In this document: positions 55,705-64,000 of the stretch, piece after piece
Position numbering within the stretch: position 1 is the stretch's first letter
Layout: each line of letters begins with the position of its first letter
Source of the DNA: Gemmatimonadota bacterium
Lineage (GTDB): Bacteria; Gemmatimonadota; Gemmatimonadetes; Gemmatimonadales; GWC2-71-9
NCBI GenBank assembly: GCA_022563595.1
Contig: JADFNB010000005.1
Location: 1 to 64,000, forward strand
Length of the DNA stretch: 64,000 nt
Direction of reading: 5' to 3'
Notes under the pieces: model-generated
What the model saw: the letters and a program-made list of their open reading frames with translations, nothing else
What the model was told of the DNA's origin: nothing
Databases searched by the model: none
Program-made: the position numbers and the translations under genes

Positions 55705-57381
55705 ATGCTGCGACACTGTGCCTTTGCGCTGGCGGGACTCGTGGCCGCCTGCGCGCCCGACTACGACGTCATCATCCGCGGCGGCACCGTGTATGACGGG
55801 AGCGGATCGGCGCCGGTCGTGGCGGATGTCGCCATCACCAGCGATACCATCGCCGCCATCGGCGACCTCAGCGCCGCGTCGGCCCGGACGGAGCTAGACG
55901 CCACCGGTCTCGCCGTCTCGCCCGGATTCATCAACATGTTGAGCTGGGCCACCGAGAGCCTGATCGAGGACGGCCGCTCGCAGAGCGACATCCGGCAGGG
56001 CGTGACCCTCGAGGTGTTCGGCGAGGGGTGGTCGATGGGTCCGCTCACGGACGCGATGCGGCAGGACCAGCTCAAGCGGCAGGGCGACATCGAGTTCGCC
56101 ATCCCCTGGACCACGCTCGGCGAGTATCTGGAGCACCTGAGCACCCGCGGCATCTCGCCCAACGTGGCGTCGTTCATCGGGGCGACCACGCTGCGCATCC
56201 ACGAGATCGGCTACGACGATCGCCCTCCGAGCGCAGACGAGCTGGAACGGATGCGCGCGCTCGTGCGGCAAGGAATGGAAGAGGGGGCACTCGGGATCGG
56301 GTCGTCGCTGATCTACGCACCCGCGTTCTACGCCAAGACCCCCGAGCTGATCGAGCTGTGTCGTGTCGCGGCCGAGTACGGCGGCATGTACATCTCGCAC
56401 ATGCGCAGCGAGGCCAACCGCCTGCTCGAGGGGATCGAGGAACTGATCATCGTGGCGCGCGAGGCGGGCATCCGGGCCGAGATCTATCATCTCAAGGCCG
56501 CCGGAGAGGCGAACTGGCCCAAGATGGACGACGCGATCGCGCTGATCGAGGCGGCGCGCGCCGAGGGGCTTCGCATCACGGCAGACATGTACACCTATCC
56601 GGCCGGTGCCACGGGGCTCAACGCCGCGATGCCGCCCTGGGTACAGGAAGGCGGGCACGACGCCTGGGTGGAGCGGCTGCGCGATCCGGCCGTCCGGCGA
56701 CGCGTCGCGCGGGAGATGCGCACGCCGACCGACGCGTGGGAGAACCTCTACCTCGCCGCCGGATCAGCCGACCGGCTGCTGTTGGTCGGGTTCAAGCAGG
56801 ACTCGTTGAAGTACCTGACCGGCAAGACGCTGGCCGAGGTGGCCGAGCTGCGGGGGACCTCGCCGGAACTGACCGCGATGGACCTGGTGATCCTGGATGA
56901 CAGCCGGGTTGGCACGGTATACTTCCTCATGTCGGAAGAGAACATCGAGAAGCAGATCGCGCTCCCGTGGGTGAGCTTCGGGTCCGACGCCGGTTCCCTG
57001 GCGCCCGAAGGCGTATTCCTGCTCTCGAATCCGCACCCGAGGGCCTACGGCAACTTCGCGCGCCTGCTCGGCGGCTACGTCAGGGAGCGGGGAGTGATCC
57101 CACTCGAAGAGGCCATCCGCCGGCTCACCGCGTTACCGGCCGAGAACCTCCGGATCCGGCGCCGCGGGTCGCTGCGATCAGGCTACTTCGCCGACGTGGT
57201 GGTGTTCGATCCCACGACGATGCAAGATCATGCTACGTTTCGGGAGCCGCATCAGTACGCCACCGGTGTCCTGCATGTGTTCGTAAACGGGACCCAGGTC
57301 CTGAACGATGGCGAGCATACCGGAGCGCTGCCCGGACGCGTCGTGCGCGGCCCCGGCTGGAGAGGCGCGTCGGACGAGTGA
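55705..57381 (+). CDS. D-aminoacylase-like amidohydrolase, lipoprotein, atypical active site
   Basis: This is a 558-residue N-acyl-D-amino-acid deacylase relative. A signal peptide ends in the lipobox VAAC. The beta-barrel opening DYDVIIRGGTVYDGSG and the closing VFDPTTMQDHATFREPHQYA match the family. Two deviations are clear. The strand-1 motif is PGFINMLSWATES, where D-aminoacylases have PGFIDxHxHxD, so both early His are lost. The segment that normally holds the zinc Cys (GNCG) reads EVFGEG. Later zinc residues (YISHMRSEANR, EIYHLKAAG) remain. Activity may therefore differ from the family norm, or this is a distinct subfamily. Confidence 0.85.
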   Translation: MLRHCAFALAGLVAACAPDYDVIIRGGTVYDGSGSAPVVADVAITSDTIAAIGDLSAASARTELDATGLAVSPGFINMLSWATESLIEDGRSQSDIRQGVTLEVFGEGWSMGPLTDAMRQDQLKRQGDIEFAIPWTTLGEYLEHLSTRGISPNVASFIGATTLRIHEIGYDDRPPSADELERMRALVRQGMEEGALGIGSSLIYAPAFYAKTPELIELCRVAAEYGGMYISHMRSEANRLLEGIEELIIVAREAGIRAEIYHLKAAGEANWPKMDDAIALIEAARAEGLRITADMYTYPAGATGLNAAMPPWVQEGGHDAWVERLRDPAVRRRVAREMRTPTDAWENLYLAAGSADRLLLVGFKQDSLKYLTGKTLAEVAELRGTSPELTAMDLVILDDSRVGTVYFLMSEENIEKQIALPWVSFGSDAGSLAPEGVFLLSNPHPRAYGNFARLLGGYVRERGVIPLEEAIRRLTALPAENLRIRRRGSLRSGYFADVVVFDPTTMQDHATFREPHQYATGVLHVFVNGTQVLNDGEHTGALPGRVVRGPGWRGASDE

Positions 57382-57415
57382 ACGACGCCTAGGATCGAAG
57401 CAACGGAGGAGCGAC

Positions 57416-57577
57416 ATGTACCAGGGAACAGACCGCCGTTCCGGCACCGAGCGCAGGTACCGCCAGCTGCGGCTGGGTCAGCGCCGCAAGAGCACCGCGG
57501 CAGTTTCGATCGACCGTCGCGCAGGTGCGGAACGGCGCACGGACGAGCGGCGGGGCGCGCCGGACCGGCGGACGTAG
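57416..57577 (+). CDS. Arg-rich repeat peptide, 53 residues
   Basis: A strong ribosome site (CGGAGGAGC) precedes the ATG at 57416. The peptide contains three units of the form DRR-S/A-G-x-ERR (TDRRSGTERR, IDRRAGAERR, TDERRGAPDRR). It is extremely basic but balanced by Asp/Glu. It ends one base into a GTG that starts a second, similar peptide. Such DRRxGxxRR stretches occur as linkers in signalling proteins, but as a free peptide I recognise no family. Confidence 0.62.
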   Translation: MYQGTDRRSGTERRYRQLRLGQRRKSTAAVSIDRRAGAERRTDERRGAPDRRT

Positions 57578-57753
57578 TGGCCCCGGCGAAACCCGACAAT
57601 CCGGACCGGCGGACAGGACGTGAACGCAGGGGTGAGCCGATCCGCGAGGGCAAGCGCCGCGAGCAGGACGAGCCGGTCCCGCGCGACCGCCGTTCCGGCA
57701 CCGAGCGCCGCGTCGATGACCGGCGCACCGGGAAGGACCGGCGCACCGGCTGA
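57577..57753 (+). CDS. Second Arg-rich repeat peptide, 58 residues
   Basis: The GTG at 57577 overlaps the previous stop by one base. The peptide again contains DRRTGRERRGE, DRRSGTERR and DDRRTGKDRRTG units, with a Glu-rich centre. Its end lies 18 bases before the convergent M28 peptidase stop. Similarity to the preceding peptide in motif and size argues for a duplicated, co-translated pair. The function is unknown. Confidence 0.5.
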   Translation: MAPAKPDNPDRRTGRERRGEPIREGKRREQDEPVPRDRRSGTERRVDDRRTGKDRRTG

Positions 57754-57771
57754 GCGCGGACGAGGGCACTC

Positions 57772-59349
57772 CTACCGGCCGGAACTCCTTCGCGCCTCGC
57801 CGCACTGCACCCATCCCCTCGGCTTATCAGTCCTCGGATCGACCGGCAGGACGGAACGATCGCGCGGCACCCGCTCGGGATCTTCCGACGCCGCGTAGGC
57901 AAGCATCGCCGCAAGCGTGGCGTTCTCCTTGAGATCGTCGAACACGATCTTGTCGTATGTATCGCGGTTGGTGTGCCACGTGTACTGCCGGTACTCGTCG
58001 TACGCCGACTGAAGGCGGAACGCCGGTACCCCATGGCAGAGGAACGCGACGTGATCGCTGCCGCGGTTGTTCTGCCCGCCCGGGAACTCCAAGGTGATGT
58101 GCTCGCTGATCTCGTCCGGCACCAGCGAGATCCAACGCCCGATGTGCTGGCCCGCGTACAGCAAGCCCTGCCCTTCGATCCGCTCGACGCGCCAGGTCCC
58201 ATTGTCCTGATTGAACAGCACCTGGATTCCGTCCAACAGGTCGGGGTGGTCTTCGGTGAACGCGCGTGAGCCGGTGAGACCCACTTCCTCGGGGCCCCAG
58301 TGGCCTACCATGATGGTACGCCGCGGATCGGGGTAGGTCTGCTTCAGGATGCGCATGGCCTCGAGCATCAGGATAGTGCCGGTGCCGTTGTCGGTCGCGC
58401 CCGTAGCCGCGTGCCAGGAGTCGAGGTGGGCCGAGAGGACGACGTACTCGTCGGGGAGTTCGCTGCCCCTGATTTCCGCGATGACGTTGAACTGGGGCAT
58501 CTCGCCAAGCGCCTCGGCGCTAGCGTCGACACGGATCCTCGGCTGCTGGCCGCGCTCCGCCATGCGATACAGCATCCCGTAGTCCTCACACGACAGGTCC
58601 AGGACGGGCACCGCGCGGGTCCAACTCGAGAAGACCTTGTTCACGCCCCAGCCCCGCGACCAGTTGCTCGTGAGCATACCGAGGGCACCGGAGGAATCCA
58701 CCAGCGACCGGACCGCTGCCCTACCACCGAGCGCGCGTACCCGGCCCAAGAAGTCCTGCCGCGCGGATGCACGCGCCGCCGCTAGCCGTTCCACCGTCTC
58801 GGGGCGGGCGTTCCGCTCCAATTCCTGCGGTGCACGGCACATCGGCTCCGGCGGACTGCCGAGGATCCACTTGCCGGCGAGACGCGCACCCCACTGCCCC
58901 GGTTCCCCGAGCGCGGCGGCATCGAGCAGAAGCACCTCACCTTCCGCCGGCCCATCGGTGCCCGGGCTCCAAGCCAGCAGCTCGGCCTCGAGCGTCTGTA
59001 TCCGCGGGGAGACCAGGTCGACGTGCAGGTACCCCTGCCGCCAGCTCTCCCAGGTCCCGTATCGCTCCTTGCGCACGGTGATGCCCCAGCGCCGATACAG
59101 CGCAACCAGCCAATCCTGTGCCGCGGCAAGCTCGGGCGAGCCCGCGAGCCGGGGGCCGATCGAGTCCATCAGGACCTGGGCCAGCGTTTCGGTCTGGGAG
59201 TTCTGCATCCCCGCCTCCCAGATCCGGTGGATCACGGGGTCAGTGGTCCGGTGGGTCTGGGCAGCGAGGTGCGTTGGGGTCACCGCGGTACAGAACACCG
59301 CGATGACCAGCGGGACGGGGCCGCGCGAGGCGATCCTGAAGAATGACAT
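57772..59349 (-). CDS. M28 family zinc peptidase with PA domain, exported
   Basis: This 525-residue protein has a signal peptide ending LAAQ. A PA-type insert is at about 130-290, and an M28 catalytic domain with two-zinc ligands runs from about 300: SAHLDSWHAATGATDNGTG (His and bridging Asp), WGPEEVGLTGS (catalytic Glu-Glu), FNQDNGTWR and the late CHGVPAFRLQ and TWHTNRDTYDKI (last His). It should be an aminopeptidase or carboxypeptidase in the periplasm or outside. The ATG has AGGAGCGACG upstream. It is convergent with the Arg-rich peptides. Confidence 0.92.
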   Translation of the reverse strand: MSFFRIASRGPVPLVIAVFCTAVTPTHLAAQTHRTTDPVIHRIWEAGMQNSQTETLAQVLMDSIGPRLAGSPELAAAQDWLVALYRRWGITVRKERYGTWESWRQGYLHVDLVSPRIQTLEAELLAWSPGTDGPAEGEVLLLDAAALGEPGQWGARLAGKWILGSPPEPMCRAPQELERNARPETVERLAAARASARQDFLGRVRALGGRAAVRSLVDSSGALGMLTSNWSRGWGVNKVFSSWTRAVPVLDLSCEDYGMLYRMAERGQQPRIRVDASAEALGEMPQFNVIAEIRGSELPDEYVVLSAHLDSWHAATGATDNGTGTILMLEAMRILKQTYPDPRRTIMVGHWGPEEVGLTGSRAFTEDHPDLLDGIQVLFNQDNGTWRVERIEGQGLLYAGQHIGRWISLVPDEISEHITLEFPGGQNNRGSDHVAFLCHGVPAFRLQSAYDEYRQYTWHTNRDTYDKIVFDDLKENATLAAMLAYAASEDPERVPRDRSVLPVDPRTDKPRGWVQCGEARRSSGR

Positions 59350-59484
59350 CGTCGCTCCTGGCGATTGAAGCTGAGTTAAGGAATGTAGAGCGGCGGCGGA
59401 GTGTGCAGCGACTTACCTGAAGGGTGAGGGTGATGTCGCGACGTCCCGCACCAGTACTGGTGGTTAGGGAACCGGCTGAGTGGC

Positions 59485-59528
59485 AATGGCCAGGGGCAGA
59501 ATTGAACTGCCGACACGCGGATTTTCAG
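59485..59528 (-). repeat. tRNA-Phe 3'-end fragment, putative attachment site (left)
   Basis: This stretch matches 62193-62236 at 43 of 44 positions (T at 59503 instead of C). It covers the T arm, the variable loop and the anticodon-stem 3' side up to the anticodon loop, after which similarity ends. No 5' tRNA half is present. Orientation is the same as the intact tRNA-Phe. It is the same design as the tRNA-Cys fragment at 9401-9443. Confidence 0.85.
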
Positions 59529-59550
59529 GTCGTTACCCGAGGGTGGACTC

Positions 59551-59580
59551 AGCGACACCCAACGACACCAAACGACACAC
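59551..59580 (+). repeat. Three tandem 10-bp repeats with core CGACAC
   Basis: AGCGACACCC, AACGACACCA and AACGACACAC follow one another exactly 10 bases apart, about one helical turn, 23 bases inside the tRNA-Phe fragment. They could be integrase arm sites or an operator for the kinase gene 150 bases downstream. Confidence 0.45.
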
Positions 59581-59732
59581 CGACGCGGAGTTCGTCCCGA
59601 CGACGGATCGTATGTGCGCTGAATACCGTTCAGCGACGCTCCGTACCGGGATAATTCCGGGACAGCGACACGCCTAGCCACGGGGCGCCCGGGCGCCCAT
59701 CTTAGGCCGACTCGCTGCAGGAGTATCAGGCG

Positions 59733-62147
59733 GTGGCCGACAACCCTCTCGAACGCCTTCAGGCCGCTCTCGCGGACCGCTACGCCATTGAGCGGGAGTT
59801 GGGCCGTGGTGGCATGGCGACGGTCTATCTCGCCCACGACGTCAAGCATCACCGCAAGGTGGCCATCAAGGTTCTGCTACCCGAGCTCGCCGCGGTGCTT
59901 GGAGCGGATCGTTTCCTCAACGAGATCCGGGTCACCGCCAACCTCCATCACCCCAACATCGTGCAGCTCTACGATTCTGGTGAGGCGGACGGGGATCTGT
60001 ACTACGTGATGCCGTTCATCGAAGGCGAGTCGCTGCGGGACAAGCTCGACCGGGAACGACAGCTGTCCGTTGAGGAAGCAGTCGAAATCACCCGCGTGGT
60101 GGCGGGAGCACTGGATTATGCACACCGCCGCGACGTCATTCATCGGGACATCAAGCCCGACAACATCATGCTGCACGAGGGCACACCCATGGTGGCGGAC
60201 TTCGGTATCGCCCTCGCGGTTGACCTCGTGGCTGGCGACCGCATCACTGCGACCGGGCTGTCGCTGGGTACGCCCTACTACATGAGTCCCGAGCAGGCAA
60301 CCGGTAACCGCGACGCCAAACCCACGACCGACATCTACGCGCTTGGCTGCGTCTTGTACGAGATGCTGGCTGGCGATCCACCGTTCACTGGGTCCAACGT
60401 GCAGGCCGTCATCGCCCAGGTCGTCACCGAGAAGCCGGTGAAACTCCGTACGCTGCGTGACACCGTGCCCGCACACATCGAAGCCGCCGTGGACAAGGCC
60501 CTGGCCAAAGTGCCGGCCGATCGTTTCAAGAACACCAAGGAGTTCGCAGACGCACTCGTCGCCAAGGCTCCGGTCGCTTCTGTGGGGGAGGTGACGACAC
60601 CTTCTCCATGGTCACGCACCGCTCGAATCGCCGTTCCCGTAGCAGCGGTGGCCGTACTCGCATGGGCGCTTTTTGGACGGGGCGGCGGTCAAACCTCGAC
60701 AGGGGATTTGACGGGAGCGACCACCACGCGATCCGACCTGACCTATCTGGATCTGGCCGAGGATCCCCGCCCCGCGATCGCGGTGCTCCCCTTTGCCGAC
60801 ATGAGCCCGGAACGCGACCAGGAGTACTTCAGCGATGGCATCTCGGAGGAAATCCTCACCGTGCTGTCCAAGATCCGTGGCCTCCGAGTAGCGGCCCGGT
60901 CGTCCGCATTCATGTATAAGGGCCGGGGCGTGGACCTGCGGCAGGTTGGTGAGGAGCTCGGGGTGGCGTACCTCCTCGACGGCAGCGTCCGGAAAGACGG
61001 GGATCAGTTGCGCATCAGTGTCGAGCTCGTGAGCGCCTCGAACGGATTTCGCCTGTGGTCGCAGACATACAATCGCCGGCTCGAGAAGATCTTCGCCATC
61101 CAGACGGAGATCGCCGAAGCAATCATCGAGGCACTACGCGTTCCCCTCGGGCTGAGCCAGGAGGCGCTCGTCTCCCCCACGCTCGACATGGATGCGTACG
61201 ACGTGTACCTGAGAGGACGGGCGGCGATGCGCCGGCGGGGCCCCGGCATCGGGGAGGCAGTGCGCCTCTTCGAAGCATCCATCGCGAGGGACTCCATGTG
61301 GGCGCCGGCGTGGGCTGGGCTAGCTGAGAGCCTGGCCATAAGCCCGCTCTACACGGGGCTGGGGAGAGTGTCCACGGACTCCGTGGTGTGGGCAGGTAGT
61401 CTCGCCGCGGCGGAGACAGCGGCCCACCGCGCGCTCGACCTAGACCATCGGAACGCATCGGCCCGGGTGGCTCTTGGTGGCGTCCACCGTGACCGGTGGG
61501 AATGGGAGAACGGCGAGCGGGAGTTCCTCCGGGCGCTGGAGTTCGATCCGGACAACGAGGAGGCCCACACACAATATGCGGAGCTGCTCTGGGGTATGGG
61601 GCGCATGGACGAGTCGCTGCGGGAGACCGGTCGGGCGCTGGCCCTCGACCGGGCGCCCATCCGTCTGGATATCCACGGTTTCATGCTATACGTGAACGGC
61701 CGCGCCGAAGAGGCCGAAGCGATGTTAGAGGAAGGGCTCGCGATCGACACGGCCGGAGACATGCACTTCCTCCGCACCGTCCTGGCCAACCTGATGCTGT
61801 TCGACGGGCGATACCGGGAAGCGATCGATCGCTTTGCTTCCTACCTGCCCGACCCCGCCGGTTACCGCCAGATGGGCGAGGCTCTGGAGGCCGGGGATCC
61901 GGCGCTCTTACCGAAGAGCGCGGGACGAGGTTGGCCTCAGGCGCTGGTGTTGCTCGGGGAGCCCGATCGAGCGCTGGACGCGCTCGAGGAGATGGTCTTC
62001 GCCATGCCGTTCCGCGTCCAATACGACATCTGGGACCCCATCCTGGCCCCGATCTGGGACACGCCTCGGTTCCAGGACGTGATCCTGCCCCGCGTGCGGC
62101 TCGAAGGGGTAGCAGCCAGCTTCGCGGCGTCGCCGGAAAATCCCTGA
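59733..62147 (+). CDS. Hanks-type Ser/Thr kinase with TolB-like domain and TPRs
   Basis: This is an 804-residue protein. A kinase domain covers 16-275: glycine loop GRGGMATVY, Lys46 in VAIKVL, HRDIKPDN with Asp139, and DFG with Asp156. A transmembrane helix lies at about 292-310. A TolB-like/CsgG-type domain follows at about 340-480 (AIAVLPFADMSPERDQEYF, then YLLDGSVRKDGDQLRIS). TPR units run to the end (EFLRALEFDPDNEEAHTQYA). This architecture is common in Gemmatimonadota and Acidobacteriota; the targets are unknown. The GTG start has GGAG about 10 bases upstream. It is the sole gene between a tRNA-Phe fragment and intact tRNA-Phe. Confidence 0.94.
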   Translation: MADNPLERLQAALADRYAIERELGRGGMATVYLAHDVKHHRKVAIKVLLPELAAVLGADRFLNEIRVTANLHHPNIVQLYDSGEADGDLYYVMPFIEGESLRDKLDRERQLSVEEAVEITRVVAGALDYAHRRDVIHRDIKPDNIMLHEGTPMVADFGIALAVDLVAGDRITATGLSLGTPYYMSPEQATGNRDAKPTTDIYALGCVLYEMLAGDPPFTGSNVQAVIAQVVTEKPVKLRTLRDTVPAHIEAAVDKALAKVPADRFKNTKEFADALVAKAPVASVGEVTTPSPWSRTARIAVPVAAVAVLAWALFGRGGGQTSTGDLTGATTTRSDLTYLDLAEDPRPAIAVLPFADMSPERDQEYFSDGISEEILTVLSKIRGLRVAARSSAFMYKGRGVDLRQVGEELGVAYLLDGSVRKDGDQLRISVELVSASNGFRLWSQTYNRRLEKIFAIQTEIAEAIIEALRVPLGLSQEALVSPTLDMDAYDVYLRGRAAMRRRGPGIGEAVRLFEASIARDSMWAPAWAGLAESLAISPLYTGLGRVSTDSVVWAGSLAAAETAAHRALDLDHRNASARVALGGVHRDRWEWENGEREFLRALEFDPDNEEAHTQYAELLWGMGRMDESLRETGRALALDRAPIRLDIHGFMLYVNGRAEEAEAMLEEGLAIDTAGDMHFLRTVLANLMLFDGRYREAIDRFASYLPDPAGYRQMGEALEAGDPALLPKSAGRGWPQALVLLGEPDRALDALEEMVFAMPFRVQYDIWDPILAPIWDTPRFQDVILPRVRLEGVAASFAASPENP

Positions 62148-62194
62148 CGCTCGCGAGTCGGGTCAAGTGGTTACACAGTTGTTGCTTGGGGAAA

Positions 62195-62267
<73 letters not shown>

Positions 62268-62328
62268 TCTAACGGCGGGGAATTATACCCATCCCGAGGC
62301 GGCTCCCCAACCCCGGGGCAGCGCCCGC

Positions 62329-62571
62329 TCAGGTGCTAACGGCCCGTCGTCCCAGCTCACGCCAGTGCGGCGTAGCGGACATGCCGACGCCGCCTTCGGT
62401 GAAGCTGCGGGCGGCCCAATCGCCGAACGGGGCGAGGACCCGCTCCCACAGGATGTCACACACCGTCCAGATGAGCCCCAACGTTCCTGCCGCGACGAGC
62501 GCCCGCGCCTCGCCCAACGCGATGCCGGCGATACCGAAGACGATCGTGGCGCCGGCGAATGCCGTGCGCAC
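62329..62571 (-). CDS. Small membrane protein, 80 residues
   Basis: Two hydrophobic helices (FAGATIVFGIAGIALGEAR and LVAAGTLGLIWTVCDILW) are followed by a polar tail with WRELGRRAVST. It starts at a GTG. It lies next to the tRNA-Phe gene and is divergent from the FAD-dependent enzyme gene. No family is recognised. Confidence 0.55.
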   Translation of the reverse strand: MRTAFAGATIVFGIAGIALGEARALVAAGTLGLIWTVCDILWERVLAPFGDWAARSFTEGGVGMSATPHWRELGRRAVST

Positions 62572-62709
62572 GATACTGCCCGGGCTGATTTACGATCTGC
62601 GGTCACAGGAACGCCGTGGGCATTGCCCTCGCGGCGGCGGTCGGTGACAGTTCTATTTATGGTTCCCATGTCAACCGCACAACGCCGTTCCGGTCGAGGT
62701 CAATAGCGG

Positions 62710-63792
62710 ATGAAGGTCGTGGTCACCGGCGGTGGGCTCGCCGGCCTTGCCTGTACGACCGAACTCGTCGCTCATGGGGCCGACGTGGTTCTCCTGGAGA
62801 CGGCGGACCGGCTCGGCGGGCAGATCCGGACCACGCGGGACGCGGGGTTCCTGATCGAAGACGGCGCGGCGACCCTCGACCCATCGGGTGATCTCTGCCC
62901 CGAATGGGCGCACGATCTAGGACTCGGCCGAGATCTGGTGGAGCGGCGGGACCTGCCCATGCTCGTTCTCCTGAACGGCGCGCTGGACCGGGTGCAGTCG
63001 GGAGACACGGCGGCGTTGTTCGGGCTTCCCGCGGGTAGCAGCGCAGGAGAGGCAGCCCCGGTTTCACTGCGCGACGGAATGGACTCGCTGGTCGGCGCTG
63101 TGGTTCGCTCGCTCGCCGGCAAGGCCGACCTGCGGAGCGGGAACGGGGCGGTGGCGCTTCAGAGGGACGGCAACGCTTGGACTGTTTCCCTCGAGATCGG
63201 ACCCGCGCTCACCGCCGACGCCATCGCGCTCACCATCCCGCCCCGGCCGGCGGCATGGTTGGTTCACCCGGTCGATGCGGCGGCGGCACGCGCGCTGAGT
63301 CGCCTCTCCGCCCGCGCCACGGTAGTCGTCACCCTCGGGTTCGCCCGGTCGGCCGTGGCTCACCCCCTGGACGCCGCCGGGTTCACCGTCCCGCTCGAAG
63401 CTGCGGAGCCGGGGCTCCACTCGTGCGCCTTCTCGAGTTCTCAGTTCGACAATCGGGCTCCCGCGGACGCGGTCCTACTGCGCGCGGTGATCAGACCGGG
63501 ACGGGGGGAACTGGTCGGGGTCACGGAGGCCGACTGGGCGAATCGCGCGGTCGAGCTGCTCGCGCCCCTGCTCGGGATCAGAGATGACCCCCTCGGCGCG
63601 TGGGTCTCCCGCTGGCCGGAAGCGATGCCGGACTACGGGCCGCGTTACGCGGCCGACGTAGGCGCCGCCCGGGAGACATTGCGGTCTGTGGGTCAGATCG
63701 AGCTCGCCGGGGCCGCCTACGATGGCTGGGGCGTGGACGGGGCGATCAGCTCCGGCCGCGCCGCCGCACGGCGGCTGCTGAAGCGACATTGA
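62710..63792 (+). CDS. FAD-dependent oxidoreductase, protoporphyrinogen-oxidase-like
   Basis: This 360-residue flavoprotein has a Rossmann FAD motif VVTGGGLAGLACTTELVAHG at residues 4-23, the DRLGGQIRTTRDAGFLIEDG segment of the amine-oxidase/HemY group, and a C-terminal FAD-binding tail (GQIELAGAAYDGWGVDGAIS) typical of HemY, the oxygen-dependent protoporphyrinogen or coproporphyrinogen oxidase. Known HemY proteins are 450-480 residues, so about 100 are missing, mainly in the middle. The usual haem genes are not nearby. It may be a reduced HemY or a related amine-oxidase-fold enzyme. Confidence 0.75.
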   Translation: MKVVVTGGGLAGLACTTELVAHGADVVLLETADRLGGQIRTTRDAGFLIEDGAATLDPSGDLCPEWAHDLGLGRDLVERRDLPMLVLLNGALDRVQSGDTAALFGLPAGSSAGEAAPVSLRDGMDSLVGAVVRSLAGKADLRSGNGAVALQRDGNAWTVSLEIGPALTADAIALTIPPRPAAWLVHPVDAAAARALSRLSARATVVVTLGFARSAVAHPLDAAGFTVPLEAAEPGLHSCAFSSSQFDNRAPADAVLLRAVIRPGRGELVGVTEADWANRAVELLAPLLGIRDDPLGAWVSRWPEAMPDYGPRYAADVGAARETLRSVGQIELAGAAYDGWGVDGAISSGRAAARRLLKRH

Positions 63793-63931
63793 TCAGCCTA
63801 ACGGGCGCCGGCCGCGAACTCAAGCCGCACGGTGGAGCACCACTTTCTCGGCACCCGTGTCCCTTCCACGGCGTGGCGCGCCATGCCACTTTTTAGGGCG
63901 GTGAATCCTCCCTTCCACAACGGAGTCACTG

Positions 63932-64000
63932 ATGTGCCGCATGTTCGCTCTCGGTCTCGTCGCCACGCTGAGCGCAACGCCACTTGCCGCCCAGGAGGCC
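63932..64000 (+). CDS. Start of an exported protein (runs off window)
   Basis: From ATG 63932 with GGAG 7 bases upstream, 23 codons stay open to the window end: MCRMFALGLVATLSATPLAA followed by QEA. This is a clear signal peptide with Ala-Gln cleavage, as in neighbouring exported proteins. The mature part is outside the window. Confidence 0.6.
   Translation, partial: MCRMFALGLVATLSATPLAAQEA

Overview
The window is 64 kb of high-GC DNA, densely packed, with many short ATGA- or GTGA-type gene overlaps, many GTG starts and a few TTG starts. The gene content suggests a free-living Gram-negative bacterium of the Gemmatimonadota or a close relative. This rests on several Hanks-type Ser/Thr kinases fused to TolB-like/TPR tails, a TonB-dependent receptor with a DUF4249-like lipoprotein, a BamA-like barrel protein, signal peptides ending in Ala-Gln, PilT and LemA. 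It is an inference from style and content; no rRNA is present to settle it.

Layout. (1) 1-3.1 kb: a Ser/Thr kinase and a truncated BTAD/SARP-type regulator on the minus strand. (2) 3.2-9.3 kb: metabolism, namely a UPF0173 metallo-hydrolase, a MatB-like acyl-CoA synthetase, a fused class II aldolase/short-chain dehydrogenase, an LsrF-like class I aldolase and a hotdog thioesterase. (3) 9.4-19.28 kb: a segment bounded by a 43-bp direct repeat of the 3' end of tRNA-Cys. The intact tRNA lies at the right end. The left copy is a fragment that still adjoins a terminator-like hairpin. Inside are a decayed phage terminase and a four-gene signalling cassette: a GAF4-PAS-HK-REC-REC hybrid kinase, a GAF3-PAS-HK kinase, a lone receiver, and a DHp-like/REC/HAMP-like/Ser-Thr-kinase fusion. 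(4) 19.5-22.4 kb: an ATPase of the archaeal-ATPase type behind a nested palindrome, and a hipBA module behind three evenly spaced palindromic operators. (5) 22.5-32.1 kb: a LytS/LytR-type two-component pair, YbjQ, PilT, a BamA-like protein, a DUF4249-like lipoprotein and a TonB receptor. (6) 32.1-38.8 kb: a zinc-ribbon membrane protein, REC-HD-GYP, a pseudopilin, a TPR protein, a 44-residue lipoprotein, and a translationally coupled AraC-REC-MerR-LemA operon ending in a wrecked M48 peptidase gene.

(7) 38.8-45.3 kb: a PlsB-like acyltransferase followed by a region of gene decay (VapC/nucleotidyltransferase remnants, a chemotaxis-receptor tail) mixed with hypothetical genes. (8) 45.3-59.35 kb: signal peptidase I, a PD40 repeat protein, a barrel/lipoprotein pair, P5C dehydrogenase, a CxxCH-containing barrel protein, a NarL-type two-component pair, a D-aminoacylase-like lipoprotein, two tiny Arg-rich repeat proteins and an M28 peptidase. 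(9) 59.48-62.27 kb: a second tRNA-bounded segment (tRNA-Phe, 44-bp direct repeat, about 2.7 kb) whose only gene is a Ser/Thr kinase with a TolB-like/TPR tail. (10) 62.3-64 kb: a small membrane protein, a protoporphyrinogen-oxidase-like FAD enzyme and the start of an exported protein.

The most interesting theme is that both tRNA-bounded segments carry Hanks-type kinases as cargo. In the larger one, histidine-aspartate phosphorelay parts and a Ser/Thr kinase are joined in one operon and partly in one polypeptide. This looks like a mobile or formerly mobile hybrid signalling cassette.
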